From Nymphaea colorata (Eukaryota; Streptophyta; Magnoliopsida; Nymphaeales; Nymphaeaceae), in the NCBI RefSeq assembly GCF_008831285.2, contig NC_045142.1, positions 25,683,876-25,743,875 on the forward strand: a DNA stretch of 60,000 bases, given 5' to 3'. Every line of letters begins with the position of its first letter. Position 1 is the first letter of the stretch. The translations under genes were made by a program, and so were the position numbers. Positions 1-11,902 of the stretch are shown here, in pieces. The notes under the pieces are model-generated. The model was not told where the DNA came from. It worked only from the letters and a program-made list of their open reading frames with translations, and ran no database searches.

Positions 1-2474
<2,474 letters not shown>

Positions 2475-2738
2475 AGCAGATCCCCTCGTTAGAACAGATC
2501 AATTTCAAAGAAGATGTTTCTGTAGGATAAAGAAGAGGCGAGATAAATAGCTTGTGGAGAATAGCAGAGGGATTTTCAGCTCAATGAGGGAAAAGGAACC
2601 ACGTGGCTCTCTCTCTCTCTATCTCTCTCTCTTTTTAGCCTCTTACATCAGTGATGCTATGCACAATAAATCATAAAAAAAAATAAATCAAGAAAACAGA
2701 TTCCTGCATCTTCAAAAGCCTTCTAGACGTGGGCCGCG
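2475..2738. other. Spacer between TIR fragments
   Basis: This holds the former 5' flank of TIR fragment 1, including a CT-rich tract near 2608-2634. The stretch just after 2474 resembles the flanks of the other TIR starts at 2866 and 41729 (GAAGATGTTTC-type sequence). No reading frame is supported. Confidence 0.5.
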
Positions 2739-2866
2739 GTGATGAAGTCTTTGAGGAAGTCTTTGAGGGTGTCTTTTCCCCTAAAATTCAAAAACATTTC
2801 GTATCTGAGCACCCCAAGAGAGGAGGAGGAGGATGATGGAACCCGTGAACTCGAAGAAGCGGCCAT
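2739..2866 (-). pseudogene. TIR-domain fragment 2, N-terminal end only
   Basis: From the ATG at 2866 on the minus strand the frame gives a serine-rich leader, then RYEMFLNFRGKDTLKDFLKD, which is the first beta strand and the FRG.DT motif of a plant TIR. Similarity stops after about 40 residues. It is a short relic of the same gene family as 2108-2474, 41580-41729 and 43646. The LTR retrotransposon landed 53 bp upstream of its start codon. Confidence 0.75.
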
Positions 2867-2923
2867 AGCTGAATCCCTCGTCGTGAGATCGTTAAGATAT
2901 CTTTGGAGGAGATTGGTAGGGTC

Positions 2924-5900
2924 GGTCTAAAAGCAACCGAACCTACTCCCAAGATTTATGGAGGGAGGCGCACCAATTGAAGAGATGTTAAGATTTACAA
3001 TTTCAAATCCTTGCCGGACAGTCACCCCAGCTTAATATTCCCTTGGGTCAAGATGAACAAGTGAGGTTAAACCCGCCCAAGTCTTAACCTATACAGAAAT
3101 CTAAAAAGATGTGAGACTTATTACAAACGTAAGCGATACATGAAATCACTCCTCACTCACTCAAACCATTCATTCAAGCAAACCATCCTGTCAAACCATG
3201 TCTAGGCGAAACAAACCATGCTCCAAACCCTTAGGCCAAGTAACCCTGAGTTGTGTCCTAGGCCAAGAGGGCTTTGGAGGAACTCAGCTAGTTACACGCC
3301 AATGTGGCTGATGTGCAAGCAATAACACCCTTAGCCCGTGTCTATAAGAAGGCACGAATCTCACCTCTCGGGGCCACTCCCGAAGACTCCACTTGCTATC
3401 ACCAAGGATGAAAACCGCAGCCTTAGCTGCCCCCTTGGTATTCACGATCCGCCATGAATGTCCAGCTCTTTGCTTCCGTACACCTTGCGGAACCCTAGTC
3501 GACCCCAAGTTGTAAGAGAGAGTTGGGGGAAGCAATCGCCAATATCGCTTGGCGGACGCGGTTCCTTCAATGTAGGTCCGGTGGTAGGCTTGGCTGGTTC
3601 GAGCCTTCTAGGTCCAAGCCGTAGGTGGGTCCACCTTCTGAGTTCTCCTCCTTCCAATTTGGACTCCTCCCAAAGAAGGCGCAGGGATCACCTACCAATG
3701 ATTGTGGTAGAATCTTCCAAGATCGGACTGATGATTGAGGACTTGCCCAAATGATGTTGATTGCTCGTTACAAAGGATCCCTTCCTATTTTGGTGCACGA
3801 GATCCTTCCTTCCAATCTTGGTGCGAGCTCAGATTCATTCAATATCCACGTGGAAGATCTCTCTTGATGGTTGGTGATTGATCTCCCGAGATTAGGCGAG
3901 ATTCTTACCTTTAGTGGATTGCGTCTAGGTGTAATGCACCTAATCTTCCGAGATAATCTCCTTCCTATTTCGTTGGAGGGAAATTAGGAAGGGTATCTCG
4001 CCAAAGTGGGGACGAGCTGGCCTCACCCCACGTGTCTTCGCTTCCATCTGCCACGTCACCTCTTCTCTTATTGATGGAGTCCAGATACGATGTATCTGGA
4101 AGCGTAGAAGATTTCTCTTCCAAGATTGTCGCTAAAGATCAGGAAGGTAGGACGCGCCAAAAGCTTCCTTTTTGGGAACGGTTGGACACTTGGCACGCCT
4201 CCCTTGTGTCTTGCGGCGCCTTCCACAAATGTCACCCTAGCTGGCGACTCCTTCCTCCCTGCGTTGACACCTGGCCTCCCGAGATCAGCTGCGGATCTCA
4301 CTTGAACAAAAATGTAGCCAAAGGATTTGGAAAGGAGATGGCGCCCAAATGTTACCTTTTTGGAGAACTTATGCGTTAGGGCTGCCTTTTCATCTCCGGA
4401 CGAATTTACTCATGCTAAACAAGAATTAATTCAAGTAAAATCAAGATATAGCAAGGGCAGACTTGGAATTGAGTACCCAGTGGTCGGATCAGGCTGGAAG
4501 TCACTGGATCTGACCGGAATTCTGATCTACTCCATAAAATCCGGCAAACAGTCTTACAGACGCTTAGAACTTGAAGTCGCTGATTCAATGGTCAAATGAA
4601 GTCCATATAAGTTGATTTTTGGATATATTGTAGAACTTTTAATTACGAATCCAACGGTATATGGCTCGCCTGAAAACACCACCGGAATCGCCGGAAACAG
4701 CCTCTGCAAATGGCGGTTCTGTGGCGGACTGCGCCTGAGCGGCGGCGGCAGAAACAGTGAACTTTCGCGGTAGATTTTCCCGGTGCACCCTGGTCCGATC
4801 AAGCTGAAATTTAAGTATGTTGTATCTGAGGCCGAGATCTTTCCAACAAGCTATAAAACGCCATGAAACTCCCTGTGAATCTCCAGATATAGCTAATTTA
4901 TCAGGGATGATTTCTGTCGCTACCTTCAGAAATCCGAGACCACCTTCTTCCGCGCGTTTCCTCCTTTCCTTCCGCGATTTCACTCTTTCCTTCCGCGAAC
5001 TTTCTTCGGTCTTTCTTTCTTCTTCCTCACCTCACTTCCAGGTTTTAGCAACTCCATGTACACTTTCTGGATGTGAAGCTCTTTCGTTTAGCCACTGGAA
5101 ATCTCAAGTCTCCACCGGTGTTAGACCGCAACCCCAAGGCTGCTGAATGCGCCGATTTGCTTCTCTTGATTCCCCTCGTTGAAACCTTCCAACCTATTTG
5201 ATACCGTGCAGGTCTTCTCCAGTCAGACGAAGGTATCTTCGAATGCAAGAGGGGTCTACCTGTTGATCTCCTAGATCGGGGAAAACCAAAACCACTATCG
5301 CTAAGATTCGGGAAGATGGAGGATACTTAGCTTGCGATAGTTGCTCCGCCGAATGTCGATGATGAAGGTGGACGCCGGCTAGACCCACGGGCTGTCGTCT
5401 TCTTCACCTTCCTATAGATCGGCTGCCTCTAATCACCCTCGTGTTCAAGGTGATTGCACAGCCACCTACCCAAGGCTCCTTGGTTCGGATTCGTTGAAGA
5501 TCACCACGGTTAATGGCTACCGGCAGCCGAGTAAGGAACCTCAATACTCTCACGGCAATAGTGAGTATTGTTGTGTAGTGCTTCTAAGGAAGCCACGCCC
5601 TAGGGACCAAGAACTCCACGAGGGAGAAAGAGAGAGCTTCTCTCACTTCATTCCAAATCAAAGCATAATGAACATCGTCTCGGTTTCGTGCCTTTATAGA
5701 CATAGGCCGAACCGGTTCTTAACTTGTCTCGGTATGAGACTTACAAAAACCGACTCAAATAAAAGAGAAACGGTACATGAATTAAATGACTTAAACAAAA
5801 TAATAAAATAGTCTTGGGTGCTCCTCCCGGATCCCAAATGAAGTCTTCAATCTCATGTTCTTGGATCTTGGACCCGTCTTTCATCTCATGCGTGTGGATC

Positions 5901-6514
5901 CTTCTTGGATCTCAGATCCCCTTATGGCTGTCCTTCGGATCTTCTTCTTGTATCTTGCTAGATCCGGATCCACTTGTCTCCTCACGCTGGTCCATGGTTG
6001 CACTAGGTGGTCCATCGCTCCTCTTCATGCTGAGCCCACCTTCTTCTAGGCTAGAGACACCTAGGTCTTCACCCTCTACATTAGGTGTGCCCAGGTCTTC
6101 TTCATCTAGGCTAGGTGCGCCTAGGCTTTCGTCCTCTAGGCCAAGCATGCCTAGGTCTTCCGCACCTAGACATGATGAGTCTAGGTCTCATTGGTCAAGG
6201 TAACCTAGGTCTTCTTCGAACCTCGCGTTCTTAACCTCACAAGAGAAAACATCGCCTTCACGCAAGAATGCCTTAGACGCTTTTTGGAGTTTAGTCTCCC
6301 TACGTTTTTCATCAACTCCGCTAGAAAACGCCTTAGCCGTAAATACTAGAGAGAAACTACGAAAGTTAACCTTCCTAGAGTTTTTACCCTTGATCGAAGT
6401 CGCTCCTACTTGTTCTTCGCAAAACTCATGAACACAAAGGTTAGCCTCACAACAAATATGAGCGCCTTCGGCGGAGGTACCCATGTGTGAAGTACGGGCT
6501 CTAAGTAGGCTCGT
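2924..6514 (-). repeat. 3' LTR of the retrotransposon
   Basis: This is the left-hand LTR, downstream in element orientation. On the plus strand it begins TGGTAGGGTCGG, the complement of the element's ...CTACCA end. The other end joins the polypurine tract and lacks the four bases TGAT that start the 5' LTR, reading ACGAGCC where the other reads TGATACGAGCC. ORFs of 80-130 codons occur in it on both strands, but indels between the two LTRs break them, so I treat them as chance frames. Confidence 0.9.
5990..6205. repeat. Minisatellite-like CTAGGTCTTC array in the 3' LTR
   Basis: Degenerate short units built around GCCTAGGTCTTC and CTAGGCTAGGTGCG are repeated across this stretch. The same array is in the other LTR near 14990-15165. 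Read on the minus strand it gives an acidic repeat (LGAPSLDEEDLGTPNVEGED). Whether that is translated is unknown. Confidence 0.6.
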
Positions 6515-6521
6515 CCTCCCC
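6515..6521 (-). other. Polypurine tract of the LTR retrotransposon
   Basis: The minus strand reads GGGGAGG immediately before the 3' LTR, the position where plus-strand DNA synthesis is primed in LTR elements. It is short but correctly placed. Confidence 0.65.
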
Positions 6522-7011
6522 AATCATCTAGGGTAGATTGTGCCAACTCATTCCAACTCATAGGACTCAACTCAACCATCCAACCTTCAAGCTTTATGTG
6601 AGGACCGTAATCTCTTGGAAGTGACCCAAGCAAGGACTCATGGTGCTCTTGGGGATATTTGGGTCATGTGTAGTCACTCCAAGCTTGGTTTGGATAAGAC
6701 TTCCCACGATCATAAACTTGCCATTGAGGCTGTTTAGATCCATCTACATGCTGCTCAATGAATATGCAATCTTGCACAACATGAAAAAAGGGTTCAAGGA
6801 GTGGTAACTGATCTTCCCCAATCGTAATTCTCCTCTTCCATGCTTCTGCTGCATCACTCTTACTTAATTCATCTTCATAGACCCTTAATTCATGTCTTAG
6901 ACCATAGTCCCTTGGGACTATGTCAAGTTGCGACTTACGTTGCATGTGAAGCCACTTAAGTTGCCTCCAATTATGCGGCCTTGGTTCATGTGTACCTGGA
7001 TCGAAGATCAA
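6522..7011 (-). pseudogene. Retroelement-internal coding remnant with two related segments
   Basis: Two minus-strand stretches, about 6664-7011 and about 6490-6633, look coding. The first contains LDIVPRDYGLRHEL, then an acidic stretch and LLEPFFHV. The second contains LGSLPRDYGPHIKLEG, then YLEPVLHTW. The shared layout (PRDYG, about 35 residues, LEP) suggests an internal duplication. They lie between the FHA-like frame and the polypurine tract, where a pol gene would normally be. I do not recognise the domain. Calling it a gag-type remnant would be a guess. Confidence 0.4.
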
Positions 7012-7023
7012 TCTATTATATAT

Positions 7024-9087
7024 TCATGCATTGTTCATTCGTTGGAGCTCAATAGCTATCCGGTGTAGAGAGGTAGTGTTCCAAGTTCTCCTTTCACATG
7101 TGCCTTGATCATCCTCAAGATTGACCTTGTTGTCAACAAGTCTCTTGAGATTGGTAGCTTTAGGAGCATCCTCAATATGTTGCCTTCTTTTCATCCAAAA
7201 AGACATTCCTTTTCCCCAAGTAGGCCCTTTCACTTGGATGACGTGTGGAGGTTCGAGAGCATATAAGGGTGGACTAAGGATAGTGATCCGGCCTTGCCTC
7301 ATTGAGTCCTCTTCTTTCTCATAACCATGCCCTGTGTTCATAATGGTAGGAGCTGAGATGGTGATTTGGAATGATTTCAAAAATTGGTCTGCCCATACAC
7401 ATATGTTGAGGGCACCACCCTCCTTAGGCAACAACTTGATCTCTTTGGAAAGATTCTTCCTTTCGAGACAAGTCGTCATGTTTCGTTCAATGCTCTTCAT
7501 TTCGGGGCTAAGGTCATCACCACCCTCCTTAGGTAATGACTTAACCGCATGGGTGAGACCCATCTTCTTGTGATAAGTTGCCATGCATAGGCCGGCCTTT
7601 TCTATGCTTTCTTCCTCGAGGCTAGAGATAGTGCCACCCTCCTTAGATGACAACTTACTCTTGGTGGGGAGAGCTTTATCTTCTTGGTACTTTATCAACC
7701 CTTCTAACTCAGCCATTTCCTGCCACTCAAGTCTCATGTAAACTTGATTGTAGCCCTCCAAGCTTTCAGATCGTTTTGGTGGCCTACTCTCAAGAGCTTC
7801 TTTCTTGAAGGACGCAAGAAAAACCTTGGCTTCTTCCTTGGCAAGAGAACTAATCTTCATTTTGGGCTTTTGCAACTTCATTTTGAAGACATGATATCCC
7901 TTTCTAATCTTCGTGGGAGGCTGATGTAGGCTGGTACTTTCTCCAACTGGCTGGACCTGGTTAGTCCCCTCAGTTTGCTTTAAGTTGCACCTCTTGGGTG
8001 CTTGTACGATTCTTGTGATTTCAGCTAGAGTGGAGGGCTCTTGCATCATTTCATCATCTGACTTTTCCTTCCTGGAGGTTTGTGCAACTTCTGGTTTCTT
8101 GGGGCCGTGATCTTTCTTTTCTAAGCTTTCATCTACCTTAGATTTGTCATGCCTCTCCTTCTTGAAGTTAGAAATGAGTTTTTCAAGATTCTCTTGGAGC
8201 TGCAGTATTTGACACTTCATGTCTCCAGAGGGCTGATTTTCTAGTACTTCAATTGAAGAAACTTTCATGGGAATGCTTGGAGATCTTTGCATCTGGTTCT
8301 CCTTTAAGCATAAGCCGATATCTCTCCTTGCCTCTAAGTGCTCCCTTTTTATGTTTGATTTTGAGAGATGGGTTTGAGTTGAAGTTCGGGTGACCCATTC
8401 CAGCTTGTAGTCACTACTCACGTCTCCTAATTTGAGGACCTTTCCGGGATAAACTTGCATGTAGCATCGGGGCTTAATCTCATACCCCACAACTTGTAAG
8501 CCACCACTTTGTGTTTCATTGGACAACCACATCTTTCGGCTGTCCCTTTCAATCACGAGCTTGAAATGATAATTATGGATGTTAGGATGACAAAACACTA
8601 AGTCACATTTAGGGCTTGTCCCAGCCACTATGCACCTCAGTCTTGGGTCTTTTTCCAATACGGTTCCATGAATCAAGGTGACATCTCTATGGAGTACACC
8701 CTTCTTATAGCTGCGTAGGACTAGGTCCTTTTCATCCTTTCGAGAGGAAGTGGTTTGACCATGCAGATTGTAATCTTGGCTTGAGCTTTGATCATGCTTC
8801 TCATACCTCCTTTTTGCATTACTCGCTGAGGGAGTTGAGGTTTAAGAGTGGAAACTAGCTTGCTCAAACCAAACCTTCCCATATGTAAACTGGTATGGCT
8901 TGTTAGGTTGCTCATCTAGAGAGGGCTCTTTATAATCTTCGTCCCTTTCATCATAGTGCCCGCAACTGGATTGACCATAGGATGGACTCTCAGAATATTA
9001 CTCATCCTCATCAAACTGATTTTCCTCATAAGGATTATGACTGTAGGATGAACCGGTCTCCATGTTCATGCTTTCCCAATCAGACAT
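7024..9087 (-). pseudogene. Retrotransposon-borne FHA-like reading frame with two in-frame stops
   Basis: A single frame of 688 codons runs from the ATG at 9087 (MSDWESMN...) to the TGA at 7024-7026, interrupted by TAA at 8998-9000 and at 8842-8844. The 550-codon open part begins at a TTG (8676), so it has no ATG of its own. Residues about 138-232 resemble an FHA fold: TSPKCDLVFCHPNIHNYHF, then GLQVVGYEI, then VLKLGDVSSDYKLEWV, as in plant PS1-type FHA proteins. After that it is lysine- and glutamate-rich with a coiled-coil-like stretch. Near the C-terminus three SKEGG/PKEGG motifs recur about every 35-40 residues. FHA domains bind phosphothreonine; whether this one could is unknown. It is the main coding content of the element and may derive from a host gene. 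Confidence 0.6.
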
Positions 9088-9204
9088 GTTTGCTCTCTTG
9101 TCGTGGATTGGGGTCAAGGTCCGAATAAAGCTCGAAGGGACTGGGCTAGCGGGGACTGCCCCACCTATCCCAGCCTCGGCTGCTTTGTAGTGCAGCCCTC
9201 CAAC

Positions 9205-9400
9205 CTCTCACCAACGCACCCACCTGGTGCCGACGTTAGTGTGCTGGTCTGAAACTAAACCAGCCCGAGATTGGTCTTCTACAAGGGAGGCGAAATGTAG
9301 TCGTCTGCCACCGCGCCCACCTGGCGCCTCGGTAACTGTATCTCACCCTCAGCCGGGTCTCCAAAGGTACCTAAACTGCCGCACCCACCTGGTGCCTCGG
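9205..9400. repeat. Three-copy CACCTGGTG motif in the element leader
   Basis: GCACCCACCTGGTGCC and variants occur at about 9216, 9313 and 9380, each containing the palindrome CACCTGGTG (one copy is CACCTGGCG), spaced roughly 97 and 67 bp. The stretch is GC-rich compared with its surroundings. It lies in the untranslated leader upstream of the FHA-like frame in element orientation. Confidence 0.6.
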
Positions 9401-9409
9401 CAGCGCAAC

Positions 9410-11439
9410 TCGGGTTCGATCACCCTATGACTTTGCTTTGTGCAAAATCGCTGTCCTGAGTGTCACTACAGGCTGATGGTAGCCTAAAGCACAACTGTAC
9501 TTATCGTTTTTGGACCTCAAACTTGGTCAGCACAAATATATAATAGCTATCTAACTCTCCACAAAATTTTAGCTCAATCCGAGATGTCTAGCCCACTGAA
9601 ACAACACGATCTTCCTGACAGAATGTTCACCCGAACAGATTCTGTCCGCCCAGCCTGTTTGGCTGATATATGGTCAAAAATCTGAATTTTCTATTAACTT
9701 CAACTCTAATTCCTTATATGCCCTTAAAGCCACAATATTTATACACCTCTACACCAAATTTCATAAGATTTCGAGGTCGTTTGCCCCTCAAACTTGACTA
9801 TTTTCTCCTGCTGGCTGCTAACAATCTGAATTCTGTGGTTTATACTTTCACCTCAAGCAGTCCGAATTTTGCTATTCCACTGATATGCCATCTGAAGCCA
9901 CTGATGTGCTCGCCGTAGAGTTCAAATCAATCCTCCATTTATGGATTGATTGAGTTAGCATGAACAGAAATAGACGACCCTAGACTACAGAACTTAATCC
10001 CTTCTTTTGAACAGGAAAGGACATCTAACTCCTAGTTCATGCGGAATATTCAGCCCGTTGAATCCATTGGCCCTGATTCTCCTGAATCTTGTTTCCTAAG
10101 GATTCAAACACTCTACAATCTCCAGCCGCATTTTGAGATAGGGGAACAATTTTGTATATTTTTATTTCAGATGATTACTGATACATATTTGAGATCCCAA
10201 TTCATGTACGAACATATAAATTGAGATATACATGAACTTACTGAATTTAAGAGAAAAATAACGTTGATCAGCTGGTCAAATATTTCAACTCATCTCAACC
10301 TTTTGATATCTCTATTGATGAGAGGGACAAAATATGCACAATTTATATAATGGAAAAAACATAATTAGGTGATCTAAATACCCAGACCATCTATCATGGA
10401 TGAAGTCATAATAATAGCTTAAACTAATTTTATGACAGGTCATGTAAAAGTTTAGCTTTAGACACGTAAATCTTAAGACCACCAATCCACAGTTTAACAA
10501 GATATTTTTCCAAGTTAGTTACTCGCAAATCACGTGGCATGATCAGAATAGTGGGAAAAGGAATTGATAAAAATTTACTAATCATCCAGCTGGAAGGATC
10601 CAATGGAGTCCCGACTCTTGCAAAAGACAAAAGTGTCCAACCGAGGCTCAGGAACTGCAGAATAAAAGCCAAAGTCAGTAATATATTCGATCAGTATTTT
10701 ATCATATGTTACTAATATGCAAACGTGGAAAAAAATAAGCATCCAAATTGAGATATTGACAAAAAGTGATAAGATCATGAGAACAGAGTAGTCAATACAG
10801 CGATAAATGTACACAAGGTGTGAATAAAGAAAAAATACGCATAACTGTAGGATGTAGCTCCGTAAAGACATGTAAGGTCATTCAGATAAAACAAACCATT
10901 GACCCTGGGTTTCGTGAATAACAGCCATAGCATCAGATACAAGATAAAGTGTAATGTATGCTCCAAAAAAAATTCAAAACTATTCAGAAAGTACAACATG
11001 CTCCAAATGAAAAAGGGTTCATCTGTTCAAGAGGGAATGACCTTTCTTATCTTCTTGTACTCGTGTGAGAACTCTTCAGCCAGAGAATGCACAGAAGTAC
11101 ATCCAGTGAAAAAAAACCAAAGCAGTGAAGAAGCATCAACCAACTAATGCCAAAGCAATGTCAAATGAACAACTAAAGGCTCATTCTTTCATGGAGGGAC
11201 CAAACAACCTTTCCCATTTTTTTGGCATATACTCGTACCATCATATTAGCAGTGAGATAAGAGGGGTTTAACAAGGGGAGAGACATGAACGAAAGTCAAG
11301 CGAAGATGGAGATGGAGAGAGGAAAAAGTTTCGGAACTACCATCACCAACTCAGGTTTTTGCCATTTTAATCAAGATGATCACTTCAAACTTGATGGGAA
11401 ATTTTCGAGCTTTCCAATAAGTTCACCTTGACCCCGACT
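9410..11439 (-). other. AT-rich internal leader of the retrotransposon
   Basis: About 2 kb between the primer-site repeats and the FHA-like frame. Apart from the SLD5-like exon at 10579-10654 I can support no gene. The many 60-97 codon frames are in AT-rich, hydrophobic-biased sequence and look random. A splice-ready stretch at about 11040-11085 (minus, AEEFSHEYKKIRK followed by GT) might be another captured exon, but I cannot assign it. Confidence 0.5.
10579..10654 (-). pseudogene. Probable captured exon of GINS subunit SLD5
   Basis: On the minus strand a 76-nt stretch is bordered by an acceptor (TTCTGCAG) and a donor (GTAAAT). In the frame given by a preceding G it encodes VPEPRLDTFVFCKSRDSIGS followed by FQLDD. 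This resembles the start of the C-terminal domain of SLD5, part of the GINS complex of the replicative helicase, which in eukaryotes carries a V-P-x-P-x-L-D-[ST]-[FY]-V-[FI] motif. One exon with both splice signals inside a retrotransposon suggests capture of genomic DNA rather than of cDNA. The assignment is from memory of the family; flanking SLD5 exons were not found. Confidence 0.5.
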
Positions 11440-11902
11440 ACTCACGGCGGTCACAGTGGCACTCCAACTCTCCGGTGTGAATGCTACTTGAATCTGCTGA
11501 AAAAAATTCTGCAAGCAATTTCTGGCTATGGCTGATATCCGTAGAATCAAATCTCCAATGGACTGAAATCTGAGTACGCCTGGGTCTCCACACGGCTCTG
11601 ATACCAACTGGTAGGTTGGTATCAGTAGGGTCTAATAACTTTACCGAAATACAATAGGAATACGCTAGAAAAGTCTTTTTGAATTCCCAGCTATAGCTGA
11701 TACTTCCGGCTGAATTTGGATGCGCCCAGGTCCCCCACAATGTTCTGATACCAACTGGTAGGTTGGTATCAGTAGGGCCTAATAACTCTACCAAAATGCA
11801 ATAGGAATACACTAGAAAAGTCTTCTGGAATTCCCTGCTATAACTGATACTTCCGGCTGAATTTGGATGCGCCTGGGTCCTCCACAATGCTCTGATACCA
11901 AC
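11440..11902 (-). repeat. Tandem repeats of the primer-binding-site region
   Basis: Units of about 147 bp are repeated next to the 5' LTR: 11607-11754 and 11755-11902 are very similar, and 11440-11606 is a more diverged relative. Each unit ends with a copy of the primer binding site, at 11595-11606, 11742-11753 (one mismatch) and 11889-11900. In the two inner units the site is followed by the LTR-end heptamer TGGTAGG and then an inverted copy TGGTATCAG, giving a hairpin with 9-bp arms. The 167-codon minus-strand frame over this region is a by-product of the repeats. Confidence 0.85.
11889..11900 (-). other. Primer binding site, tRNA-Met type
   Basis: The minus strand reads TGGTATCAGAGC, the standard plant LTR-retrotransposon site complementary to the 3' end of initiator tRNA-Met, two bases inside the 5' LTR. 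Confidence 0.9.

Noticed and set aside
3284-6203. Several 80-130 codon frames within the LTRs, also seen at 12278-15165
   Set aside because: They appear on both strands at once and are broken or changed by indels between the two LTRs, so they are non-coding LTR sequence.
6515-11902. Search for reverse transcriptase, RNase H, integrase and protease in the retrotransposon interior
   Set aside because: No frame on either strand showed the expected motifs, so the element is called non-autonomous.
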